DNA from: Tiliqua scincoides
Lineage: Eukaryota > Chordata > Lepidosauria > Squamata > Scincidae
NCBI RefSeq assembly: GCF_035046505.1
Contig: NC_089823.1
Span: forward strand, 1,232,767-1,296,766
Length of the DNA stretch: 64,000 nt
Direction: 5' to 3'
How positions within the stretch are numbered: the first letter of the stretch is position 1; every line of letters starts with the position of its first letter. Under the pieces are notes generated by a model. The model made no database searches, was not told the origin of the DNA, and saw only the letters and a list, made by a program, of their open reading frames with translations. The position numbers and the translations under genes are program-made. This document shows, in pieces, positions 33,738 to 44,600 of the stretch.

Positions 33738-34890
33738 GTCCAGTGATATGGTCCTCTCCTGGATTGAGACTTGGTTGAAGACCAGGAAACAGAGAGTGGC
33801 TGTCAATGGGCAATTTTCACAATGGAGAGAAGTGAAAAGCGGTGTGCCCCAAGGATCTGTCCTGGGACCGGTGCTCTTCAACCTCTTCATAAATAACCTG
33901 GAGACAGGGTTGAGCAGTGAAGTGGTAAAGTGTGAAGACCAGAAGTGATTGTGAGGAGCTACAGAAGGATCTCTCCAGACTGGCAGAATGGGCAGCAAAA
34001 TGGCAGATGCGTTTCAATGTAAGTCAGTGCAAAGTCATGCACATTGGGGCAAAAAATCAAAACTTCACATATAGGCTAAAGGGTTCTGAGCTGTCTGTGA
34101 CAGATCAGGAGAGAGATTTTTGGGGGGGGGGGTGGACAGGTCGATGAAAGTGTCAACCAAATGTGTGGCGACAGTGAAGAAGGCCAATTCTATGCTTGGG
34201 ATCATTAGAAAAGGTATTGAGAACAAAACGGCTAGTATTAGAATGCCGTTGTACAAATCTATGGTAAGGCCACACCTGGAGTATTGTGTCCAGTTCTGGT
34301 AGCCGCATCTCAAAAAAGACAGTGGAAATGGAAAAGGTGCAAAAGAGAGCAACTAGGATGATTACTGGGCTGGGGCACCTTCCTTATGAGGAAAGACTAT
34401 GGCGTTTGGGCCTCTTCAGCCTAGAAAAGAGGCACCTGAGGGGGGACATGATTGAGACATACTAAATTATGCATGGGGAAGATAAAGTGGATAGAGAGAT
34501 GCTCTTTACACTCTCACGTAACACCAGAACCAGGGGCCATCCGCTAAAATTGAGTGTTGGGAGGGTTAGGACAAAGAAAATATTTCTTTACTCAGCATGT
34601 GGTCAGTCTGTGGAACTCCTTGCCACAGGATGTTGTGATGGCATCTGGCCTGGATTCCTTTAAAAGGGGATTGGAAAAGTTTCCGGAGAAAAATCCACTA
34701 TGGGTTACAAGCCATGATGTGCACGAGCAACCACCTGATTTGAGAAATGGGGCATGTCAGATGCAAGGGAGGGCACCAGGATGAGGTTCTCTTGTTATCT
34801 GGTGTGCTCCCTGGGGCATTTGGTGGGCTGCTGTGATACAGGAAGCTGGACTAGATGGGCCTGATCCAGTGGGGCTGTTCTTATGTTCTC
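33738..34890 (+). mobile_element. CR1 LINE, 5'-truncated
   Basis: The sequence aligns with the CR1 copy at 57360-58961 from its [13 protein letters not shown] region to the 3' end. Visible blocks: [51 protein letters not shown] and the C-terminal GLFSL-like region. A deletion near 33937 removes the catalytic FADDT block, and frameshifts interrupt the rest, including a poly-G expansion near 34121. The tail at 34875-34890 is TTCTTATGTTCTCA. Confidence 0.93.
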
Positions 34891-34899
34891 ACTGATCAG

Positions 34900-35320
34900 G
34901 TATAGTACAGAAGGTAGTTGAGGGACTGCTGCTCAGCCCCATGGAGTTCCACAAGGTTCCATCCTGCCTCCCCCCATACTGTTGAATCTGTGTGCCATTC
35001 ACTTCATTTGACCTTTCTATGAAGCCCAACTGGGGGGGAGGAGGAATGAGGGGCAGAGCCTTTTCAGTGGCATCACCTGCCTTGTGAAACCCTCCAGGGA
35101 ATATGGACAGTTCCCTCCCTAGCAGCTTTTAACACAGGATGAAGGCTTTTCTTCCAACTTGCCTGCTGCTTACGAGTGTGCCTTTCCCATAAACTGACGT
35201 TAATATAAATCTTAATATTGTTTCATTATTTCGTGTGATGAGGGTTGTATTGTCTGATTAAAAGTATTTGTTGTAAGCCACCTGGTGCTTCCTGTGGAGG
35301 TAGAAGGGTGGGACCCAATC
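34900..35320 (+). mobile_element. L2-clade LINE remnant with internal deletion
   Basis: TGGAGTTCCACAAGGTTCCAT near 34942 encodes GVPQGSI, the reverse-transcriptase motif seen in the L2 copies. An L2-type C-terminal and 3' UTR segment follows within 100 bases (TTTTAACACAGGATGAAGGC, TTGTAAGCCACCTGG). Most of the ORF between them is missing. Confidence 0.5.
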
Positions 35321-35424
35321 CCACAGCAGCTGTTAAGAGAAGGGATTATAAAGAGCTCCCAAAGGATCTCACTAAACAGCCGCAGTTTAGCATAGATGGG
35401 CAGCAAAATGTGCTTCCGTGTTAA

Positions 35425-35690
35425 GTGTATTGAGCCCTATGGACAGCAAAACAGCTGCACATGCATGTTTACTTGCAAGTAGGCAACCATGCCTCCATCC
35501 ACTAAGGACAGGCTGAGAGGAATACAAAGTCAGCAGCATAGCCCCAATCTGACAAAAGCAGGCCCCCAAAAAACACTCAAGAAGGAAGTCCCCAGGAAGA
35601 TGCATCGAGTGCTGTGGAAAGCAAAACTGAGCACACATGTAAGCTTTCTCACATGTAGGTGAACATGCTTCAGTTCCTGTTGTCCTCTTG
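35425..35690. repeat. Imperfect direct repeat, ~180-bp period
   Basis: GGACAGCAAAACAGCTGCACATGCATG near 35439-35465 and GGAAAGCAAAACTGAGCACACATG near 35617-35640 lie in similar contexts, each followed by CTTGCAAGTAGG or CTCACATGTAGG. The repeat is weak and old. Confidence 0.4.
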
Positions 35691-35724
35691 AGGACCACAC
35701 AAAGGGGACTGCAAGAACACCAGA

Positions 35725-36130
35725 TTTGTATTGGCAACCTTCAGTCTCGAAAGACTATGGTATCGCGCTCTGAATGGTGGTTCTGGAACAGCGTCTAGTG
35801 TGGCTGAAAAGGCCAATCCGGGAGTGACAATCCCTTCCACACCGGGAGCAAGTGCAGTCTGTCCCTGGTCTGTCTCCCTGACTATGGGCCTTCCTTCTTT
35901 GCCTCTTAGCCTCAGACTGTTGGCAAAGTGTCTCTTCAAACTGGGAAAGGCCATGCTGCACAGCCTGCCTCCAAGCGGGCCGCTCAGAGGCCAGGGTTTC
36001 CCACTTGTTGAGGTCCATCCCTAAGGCCTTCAGATCCCTCTTGCAGATGTCCTTGTATCGCAGCTGTGGTCTGCCTGTAGGGCGCTTTCCTTGCACGAGT
36101 TCTCCATAGAGGAGATCCTTTGGGATCCGG
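35725..36130 (-). mobile_element. LINE copy, strongly 5'-truncated
   Basis: The same family as 24658-25739 and 26371-27351. Only the last 130 codons remain (IPKDLLYGELVQGKRPTGRP to the Cys/His finger and HTRRCSRTT). It is flanked by a perfect 7-bp duplication CACCAGA (35718-35724, 36131-36137). It is highly similar to the other copies, hence recent. Confidence 0.9.
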
Positions 36131-36225
36131 CACCAGAAGGCCATGGGAAACAGCAAAGATTTGTGTTTTGCTGCCCCACAGAGCAGAACTACAGTAGATC
36201 TAACAGGTTTTAAGATCTAAATCTT

Positions 36226-36427
36226 TTCACTTGGATATTAGGAAGAAAATGGCAAGAACGACCCGATGATGGAGCAGATTACTGAGGGAAGTGGTGGGTT
36301 CTCCCTGGCTGGGGGTCATTAGGTTGAGGCTTGACAGACACCTTTTGGAGATACTCTACAGACGATTTTCCTGTTTCTAGCAGGGGGTTGGACTAGATGG
36401 CCTTAAAGGCACCTTCCAACTTTAGGA
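36226..36427 (+). mobile_element. CR1 3' end of the bird-like subfamily
   Basis: TTGGATATTAGGAAGAAAA, GGTTGAGGCTTGACAGACA, GGTTGGACTAGATGGCCTTA and CCTTCCAACTTTAGGATTCT reproduce the 3' end of classical CR1 as I recall it from birds. This subfamily differs from the TTCTTATG-tailed copies elsewhere in the window. Confidence 0.8.
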
Positions 36428-36435
36428 TTCTAGAC

Positions 36436-36882
36436 CAGGTGTATCCAAACATTTTGGCAGGAGGGCCACATCATTTCTGACACTGTGTCTGGGGCCGGGG
36501 AAAAAAAAGAATTTACATTTAAAATTTGAATAAATTACATAAATGAATTTATTAGAGATGGAACTTATATGAATGAATGAAGGTCTTGCAGTAGCTCAAG
36601 GTCTATAAAAGGCCTTGCACAAGGCAAGGCCAGCCTTTCCTTCACTGCCACTGCTACATCACAGATGTGAATCAGTAAGTAGTAGAGGGAGCCCATGTCC
36701 CACAGCTCAGGTGAGAGGTTGAACAGTCGTCCTCATGCTGAGAGCAGTTGCGTCAGGCCAGCATGGACTCCACTAAGTCTCTGAAGGGCCAGAGGCTCTT
36801 TGGAGACTGGGGGCTCCCCAAGGGCTGGATAGAGAGCCCCCAAGGGCCCCAAGTGGCCCCCGGGCCGGAGTTTGGGCACCCG
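36436..36882. mobile_element. hAT non-autonomous element
   Basis: The 447-bp element starts CAGGTGTATCCAAAC and ends GTTTGGGCACCCG, flanked by the perfect 8-bp duplication TTCTAGAC (36428-36435, 36883-36890). It is inserted at the very end of a CR1 copy. The internal sequence is the reverse complement of the family seen at 17850-18315. Confidence 0.94.
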
Positions 36883-36890
36883 TTCTAGAC

Positions 36891-37464
36891 TAACAGGAAA
36901 CAGACAGCAAAAAGCCTAGACTTCGTTTCCTGTTAGCATCCTCTCATTGTCACACCCTCTAGTGTTTTTCTAGCAGCTACGAATCTGGATTCTTGTTATT
37001 TGCTTCCTTTTCCAAAGCAAAGAAAAAGCTTCCTTTTGGAAAGTGTTTGCAAATGAAGAGAAGCGAGTTGCCAGTTGCTTCCACACTGGCACTCACTACG
37101 ACAGAGGCTCTACTGGACAATTCCTCACTGATTTCCTCCAGTGGTTTTCTGCAGTCCTGCCCTCCAATGATTTTTCAAGCCCAGTTTGTAACCTGTTTTG
37201 GTTTTGCATGAAAAACATACTTCTTTGCAGGTTTGGCACATTTTATTGCTTCCCTATTCAGCTTGGTTAGGGGATTGCTTCTGAAGACTCTGACTTGTTC
37301 CTTGGAGACCCTCTCCAAATCACCCCAGTGTCCACTTTTTGGGGGGAGGGGGGAAGACAGGATTTTTTTTAAAAGCACTGAAATAGCATTATTTAGAGAA
37401 AATTTAAAAATACAGTACAAATTCCCAGGCTCCTCCTTTGCCTCAATGAATATGGGACACATAA
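36891..37464. other. Region between OR cluster and RRM1 3' end
   Basis: No gene is recognised. TTTATT at 37242-37247 is a second possible minus-strand polyadenylation signal for RRM1. Confidence 0.35.
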
Positions 37465-37465
37465 C

Positions 37466-37471
37466 TTTATT
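37466..37471 (-). other. Candidate RRM1 polyadenylation signal
   Basis: AATAAA on the minus strand, about 950 bases downstream of the RRM1 stop codon and the first such hexamer I see. It would give a 3' UTR of roughly 1 kb. A second AATAAA lies at 37242-37247. Confidence 0.35.
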
Positions 37472-38417
37472 CCGCAGGTTTACTGACATGTTTGATTAAG
37501 TTTAGAAGATTCACGCCTATGTGCAGAGTACCTGAATTCAATAAATAGTTCAGAACTAGGCCACTGAATTCCTATTAAAATGACTAAGAAGTGAAGCAGA
37601 AAGGCCTAAAGTTATGTTCTGTAAAAAGTAACCCAGCACAGCAAAGTTGGCTTGTGAAAGAAGAAAGTGGAGTTGCCTGAGCAGCTTTTTTGCAAAGAAT
37701 AACACTGCTAAACCAAACATTGTCTGGATGCTTAAGCAACTCTCTAACAGTGGTTTTTTCCAGATGTTCCAACAAGAGAAAGAAAAAGGGCAGCCTTTCA
37801 TGTAACTAGTCTAAGCCCTCTCTAGAGGTGATGGCACTGGAAGTGCTGCAGCACAGAATGCATTTGGGATTGGATCAACAAGTGGCAGACCAAAAGGCTT
37901 GGCCTGCAGGATCCCAAACCCACTGGTCTCGCAGCCCTTCCTCACACATCTGTCACACTGAGAGAGCCACATATCAAGGGATGCACACAGCAACCTATAC
38001 TCTTGTTGCAACAGCCAAAGGAACCATTTCTCTGGGAAAGACACAGCAGTGAAGTGGCTGACGCAGGAAGTGCTTGTCGAAAGGAGTCCTAATTCCCTAA
38101 GCAGGGCAACACACACAAACATTTCTCCAGTGCGTATTCAGGAACGTTGCCATTGCTTTCCCGTAGATAATGCAATATCATAAGAAGGGCACTTGAGGGT
38201 TCCAGAAAACAGTTCCATCTTTCACATACATAGATTTGTGCTTGCCCTGCCCCCCAAGACCAAAGCCAGCTCAGAGGAACGCAGGCACAACTGCCACTGA
38301 CTTATCCACTTTTTCTTTGCCTCCTCTTGAGGCAGAGAGTTGCAACCTCTCCTGTTCCCAGAGTAAACTAGACCTAACTAACCCAGCAGAGGTGCTGTTG
38401 CCTAGCCTGGCAGCTCC

Positions 38418-38603
38418 TTACGACCCACACATGAGACACTCTTCTCTGTTCTCCAGGGAGCACACCATGGCAGCCATGTTTCGCTCCTTCGCTGCCTCCT
38501 CCTCCTTGGCACTCTTCTCTCTCAGCTTCTCCTTGTTCAGGGTGAACTGGATAGGATTCGCGGCTGGCTTTGTCCTCAGGTAGTACATACCTGTCTTCAG
38601 ACC
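38418..38603 (-). CDS. RRM1: RRM1 exon 19 (terminal)
   Basis: 186 bp including the TAA stop. [20 protein letters not shown] has the radical-transfer tyrosines Y737-Y738; the flexible acidic/basic tail ends [10 protein letters not shown] with the shuttle cysteine pair. The tail is one residue shorter than human. Confidence 0.98.
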   Translation of the reverse strand, partial: GLKTGMYYLRTKPAANPIQFTLNKEKLREKSAKEEEAAKERNMAAMVCSLENREECLMCGS

Positions 38604-41600
38604 CTGTGGGAAGGAAGATGGTGTAAGGAAATTCACTTTCAGGTGACAACTGCAAGCCAGAGAACAGAGAAAGCAGAGGCCTCCCTTACTGTGGGGTCCA
38701 CAGGTGAACTCAGTTCCGGGGAAAGGGGCAAATGGTCCAAGGTCCTGACAGGCTGATTGACAACTACAAGAGATCTAAGAGGATCAGGAGAGAAGTCAGG
38801 AATTGGCACGGGCGGTTCAGTAAAGAATTAGATTTGACTGAGGGGCTTTAAAGAGGACAGGGATTTGACAAATGAAGATGGCAGTGGGGGAGTAGAGGAC
38901 AACACTGAGCCACTGCTGGAATTTGGCGGGGGGGGGGGGGAGATGGCAAAGGACCTTGTGAGAACGCACACAAAGGACAGGACTGCATTTGACACAGGAT
39001 TCCACTTGCTATGCTGGTGTGCACCACCTTAGCCAGACCAGTGGGCAGGACTGCCTGGATTCTTTGTGAGAAGCAGTGCTCCTGAAGAAAACGTCTGGCC
39101 AATGTTTCCACATCCACAAAAGCTACCACAGGAGCAGCTCTCTGCCCAACACTCCACTTACCTGCTTCCACCCATAGAAGTGCATGCTAGTCAGCTTCCC
39201 ATAATTGGGTTCTGCAATGTGGATGTTCAGGGACTGGCTCTGATCAATAAAAGCTCCACGGTCTGCAGCCATCTTGAGGACAGTCTTCTGGGAGATCTCC
39301 CACACTGTCTTGTACAGTTCTTTCAAGTCATCTGGAATCTCGGGGATATTCTGAAAGGCAAATGGACTGTGATTTAATAAGTCTTCATACAGCCAACGAC
39401 TGCCTCCTGGGGGGACAAGGTTGCGTTCAACCCACACAAGAAACTACAAGTCTGGTCACTGCTTTTGCCACTGTGAACAATTCCAGAGCAGGAGTGGAAA
39501 ATGTGGGGTTGAGTCAGGGAAGAAGGGCTGCATTATGGAGATGCCCACAACAGTGGTTTGGTGAGCAAAGCCAGCCAACAACTGTGAAACGTTGCGTGAA
39601 CAATGCCACAAGTTACAAAATAATCACATATAATGGGGGTAGGTGGGTGTTTCTTGAGACATACATGAAAAGAAAACAAGATAGAGTTTTCAATCAAAAT
39701 AAATTGATTTTTAAAATGCAAGCATCATGCTGAAGGAATTATTTACATTCTGCCAGGGACACCAAACCCTGCCTAAAAGCGGATGCTTTAGTGAGCATTG
39801 ATCACAGTGCTAAATATAAAACTTCCTCCCTGTAGGACTGGATATGCAGCCACACAATGCCAGCTGCACATTTTCAGTCAAACAAGGGTCCTGCACACTG
39901 CAATCTAAACCATCTTATTTAACAGTAGTGATTTTACATAAGAACATAAGAATAGACCCACTGGATCAGGCCATAGGCCCATCTAGTCCAGCTTCCTGTA
40001 TCTCACAGCGGCCCACCAAATGCCCCAGGGAGCACACCAGATAACAAGAGACCTGCAAGGCTTCCTGGGAATTGTAGTTAAGAACATAAGAACAGCCCCA
40101 CTGGATCAGGCCATAGGCCCATCTAGTCCAGCTTCCGGTATCTCACAGCGGCCCACCAAACACCCCAGGGAGCACACCTGACAACAAGAGACCTGCAGGG
40201 CCTCCTGGGAATTGTAGTTTAAGAACATAAGAACAGCCCCACTGGATCAGGCCATAGGCCCACCTAGTCCAGCTTCCTGTATCTCACAGCAGCCCACCAA
40301 ATGCCCCAGGGAGCACACCAGATAACAAGAGACCTCATCCTGGCCTGGTGCTTCAAGTGCCTGGCCATTTTGATGCTGCTGCTGCTGTTTCGACAGGCTT
40401 TTCTGCGGGATCACTCCAATTAAATTTCAGGCTCCAGTTACTCTGTGTGCACTCGTTACTGTTTCTAATCTTAATTTCTGTAATGTTTTTTAATGTTATA
40501 TGAATGATTTTAAGTGAAGCGTCATGGAATCTCTGTACGGGCCAGTCTATCCCGCATGCAGTGGAACTGGTGCCCTGGAGCAGAAATGTCCCTGAAACCA
40601 GCACTGGGCTGCTTCCCTGATGTACCTGGATAGAGCCATTGAAGGCAATGATCTTGTTCTTCATCTCTCCATTCCACAGGCCCCTCTCAGTCAGGTCTTT
40701 CAGCAAATGTGGATTCACTATCTGCAAGACCAGAACAAGTCAGGTTCACACATCTGCTTCCACTAAAAAAAAAAATCCCTTTCTAGTTTACGTAAGAACA
40801 TAAAAGCAGTTCTGCTGGGTCAGGCCCAGGGCCCACCTAGTCCAGCTTTCTGTGCCTCAGTGGCTCAACAGATGCCTCAGGGAGTACTCAAGACAACGAG
40901 CTGCCACTCCCTTGCATCTGGTGTTCAGAGATGGGCTGCCTTCAAAACCAGAGTTGCAGACACCATCATGGCTTGTGATGGGCTTTTCCTCCATCTGTCT
41001 GTCCAACCCCCTTTACAGGCAACTAGGTCAGGTACCATCACCACATGCTGTGGCAAGGAGTTCCACAGATGAATTATACACTGAGTAAAGAACTATGTTC
41101 TTTTATCTGTTCTAATTCCACTATTTTTTTTTTTGGAGATGCGACAACCAAAACTGGACACAATACTCGAAATGTGGCCTCACCACCATTTGTGCAGTGG
41201 TATAAAATTGGGCTGTCCACCAGCACCCCAAGATCCATCACAGATAGCTCAGAACCCATCAGCATACACACGATGCAAAGGTTTGATTTCTCGCCCCAAT
41301 GTACATCCCTTTACACTGAAGCATTTCTGCTGTTTTGCTGCCTATTTTGCTATACAGAAGTCTACAGATCATGAGTATAATCAACTGGTTTATCTCAACC
41401 ACACGTGCTGTTTAGTAGTCTTGAAGGTCCCTCCTTTAGAACCAGCAATTTGACTTTTGTAACCAGCCAACTCTTCCTAAAACACAATTTGGACGTTAAG
41501 AGACTCTCAGCTACAGACCCGACTCCCAGCAATGGTGTCCTACATTTTATCAGAGGTGTCTGTCCTGATGGCAACCACAATGAAGACACACAGGCACAGC

Positions 41601-44600
41601 TCCTTATATGCTACTTACCTGGAACTCCCCAGAAAGGACTCGGCGTGTATAGATGTTGCTGGTGTATGGCTCAATAGACTCATTGTTGCCCAAGATCTGA
41701 GCAGTAGAAGCTGTTGGCATTGGAGCGATGAGGAGGCTGTTTCTAACACCATACCTAGGACCACGAAGGACAACTGGGTGTTTATGAGATTTAGGAACCT
41801 AAGATATTCAGCCTACAGCATCAGCTAAAATAATTCTAATTCTGAGTCACTTTTGGAATGCAGAAGAAATTAGGTGGGACTAGAGAACAAACTCACAGCT
41901 ATTCATTTGAGGAACGAGAAATAGCCCACGGTCTCAAATTTATTTTTATTTTATTTATTTACTTGTTTTATATCCTGATTTTCTCTCTGAGGGACTCTTA
42001 AAGCAGCCTACAGAACTGTAAAAATTATCACATTTAAAAGGAGGGAAAAGTTCATAAACTGAAAGGGGAGAAATTCCATAAAGTTGGTGCCACTACTGAG
42101 GTTTCTTGTAGCCTCCTCTTCCATCTCCATAGGCAATGGCACCTGTGAGGGGGCCCTCTCTGATGACCGGAGGGGATGAGTTGGATTATACAGAAGGCGG
42201 CAGTCTCTCAAATACCCTGCCCCAAGCTAGATACAGCTTGAAAGGTCAAAACCATCACCCGAAACAAATTGGCAGTCAGTGCAGCTGCCAAAGCAGCAAC
42301 CCAACAGAACTGAACCATCAACCTCCAGCAATCACATAAGTCACCACATTCTGCACTAACTGAAGTTCCCAAACAGTCTTCCAGGATGCCCCAAGTAGAG
42401 TGCATTATAATAGTCCACTCTCAATGTTACCATGACATGGATCACCATGGTCAGGTCCAAACGATACAGGTAGCAGGTGTCGCAGTTGGCGCACCAGCCA
42501 AAGCTGCCACCTGAGAATCCAGGCAAACCCCCAAGCTGCAGACCTGCTCCTTCACAGGGAGTGCAACCCCATTCAGTGAAGGCCAATAGCCCAGCACCTG
42601 TGCTGTGGATTTCCAAACAAGGAGAACCTCTGTCCTGACCAGCTTTAATACTGGTTGTTTTGCCTGCACTCAGATTGCAACTGCCTCCAGGCAGCACTCC
42701 AGGGGCACAACAGCCACCCTGGTATCTGGTGGAAAGGAGATAGATCCGGGTGTCATCAGCATACTGATGGCCAGATAACCTGTCCCGGCAGTTTTATGTA
42801 CGTTAAAAAGAATGGGGAACACCATTCAACCCTGCCACACCTCAACGGCCAGGGTGTTGAACAGGCATCCTCCAGCACCACCATTTGGGACTTCTCTGCC
42901 AAGTAAGAGTGGATCCATGACAAAACAGTGCCCCAAACCCTTAACTTGGCCAACTGGCCTAGAAAGACCCCATGATTGAGTGTTGAAAGATGCTGAAAGG
43001 TCCAGTAGGACCAAACAGGGACACATCCCCCATCCAGTCCCCAGCACAGGTCATCTACCAAAGTGACCAAGAGTTTCCATCCTGAAGCAGGACTGAAAGA
43101 AATCCAAATAATCTGTGTTACTAAAGGAGACCCTACGCAGCTGAGATGCCACTACCTGTTTGATCAGCTTGTCCAGAAACAGGAGGTTTGAGACTGGCTG
43201 GTAATTGTCCAGCACTGTGGAGTCCAGGGAGAGTTTTTTCAAAGGAGGGGAAATCACTGCCCACATCCAAGACCAGAGGCAAAGGCAAATGCCCTTCATC
43301 AAAGATGAATAACTACCCTCTCTGTCCACTCGGCCAGCCCCTCCCAGGCAGATTTAATAAGCCATGCTGGGCAAGGATCAAAGGGCTGGCAAATGGCTTC
43401 ATGCCCCAAAGGAGCTCGTCCACACCCTCAGGCTGTACAAATTCACACCCATTATCTCCATGTAAAGTATTTCATGGAGAAGGGCTCAAAACATCCTAGC
43501 TCTGCCTAACTCTGGAGAGCCTCTACCATCAGAGCAAACAATACTGGGAAAGATGGATCAATGACCACATCAGCACTGCTTTCTCCCCCAAGTCATCCTG
43601 AAATCAGTGCAAAGGGTGCCTCCAAAGCCCGTGCTTTTCTAAACTGAAACAGGATGCAAAGCAAGACAGCACGTCTATCAGTTACCCATCACACAGTATA
43701 AATATCTTTTGAGTCAAAAAGACACAGTAGGGGTTTACATTAATACATCAACTCATTGTCATTAAAGAAAGAATATCGATTCATATATAAAATTACACAC
43801 AATAGATGTGGCAACTAGAATCCTGGAACCATGGCAGCCGCTTATTTCTGTGTCCTTAAGGATGGGTTTTGACCCAGTGGCAGAGCACAAGTACTGGGTT
43901 CAAACTGTATGTAGACCAGGTAGGACAGTGAAAAATTCCTGTCTGAACCCCTAGAAGGCTACTCAGGGACTGTGTCAGTTATGAACAACAGTACTTCAGT
44001 AGATAGCCCAAGGGGCTGACTCAGCAGAAAGCAGCTTCCTGTGATCATATAAAATAATGTATAGATAGTTCTGACCCCATAAAGACTAAACAGCATTTGG
44101 AGAGCCCATATGTATTTGAAAGTGCAGGCTGAGAGATGTGGGTCTCCTACACATGTGGTAGACCTGCCCCAAGGTTCAGAGATACTGGACTACAGTGGTG
44201 GAAACAGTATGCTGTTCTTGAAGTACTTAACCAGTCTGCATTGTTCTGAATTATACTGAGGGAATAAGTGGGGAGACAGACGATCCAGGATAAATAACTT
44301 GTTAAGGGCTTCAAGGATTACATGGGTGGGTAACTGGAAGACAGAAAGGAGGCCTGCCACTTGGGCCCCTTAGAAAGTGCCCACTGGAACAAGAGCGTTG
44401 CTTTGTCAAGAGGAGGGTGGTCTAACGGGACAATACATTTTCTTTATGAAATAAAATTCTTTTTTAACACATTGGAACACAGTGTATAGAAATCAGAATT
44501 TGGACCTCTTTGCCTTTTTGTAAAATCATCTTCTTTAAATAACCAGGGTAAGGGAATACAAAGCAGGCAGAAAATCAAGAGCATAAATAACTGAAAACAA

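Noticed and set aside
39936-40338. CRISPR-like regular repeats
   Set aside because: Three ~141-bp near-identical units with no unique spacers; they are CR1 tail duplications in a vertebrate intron.
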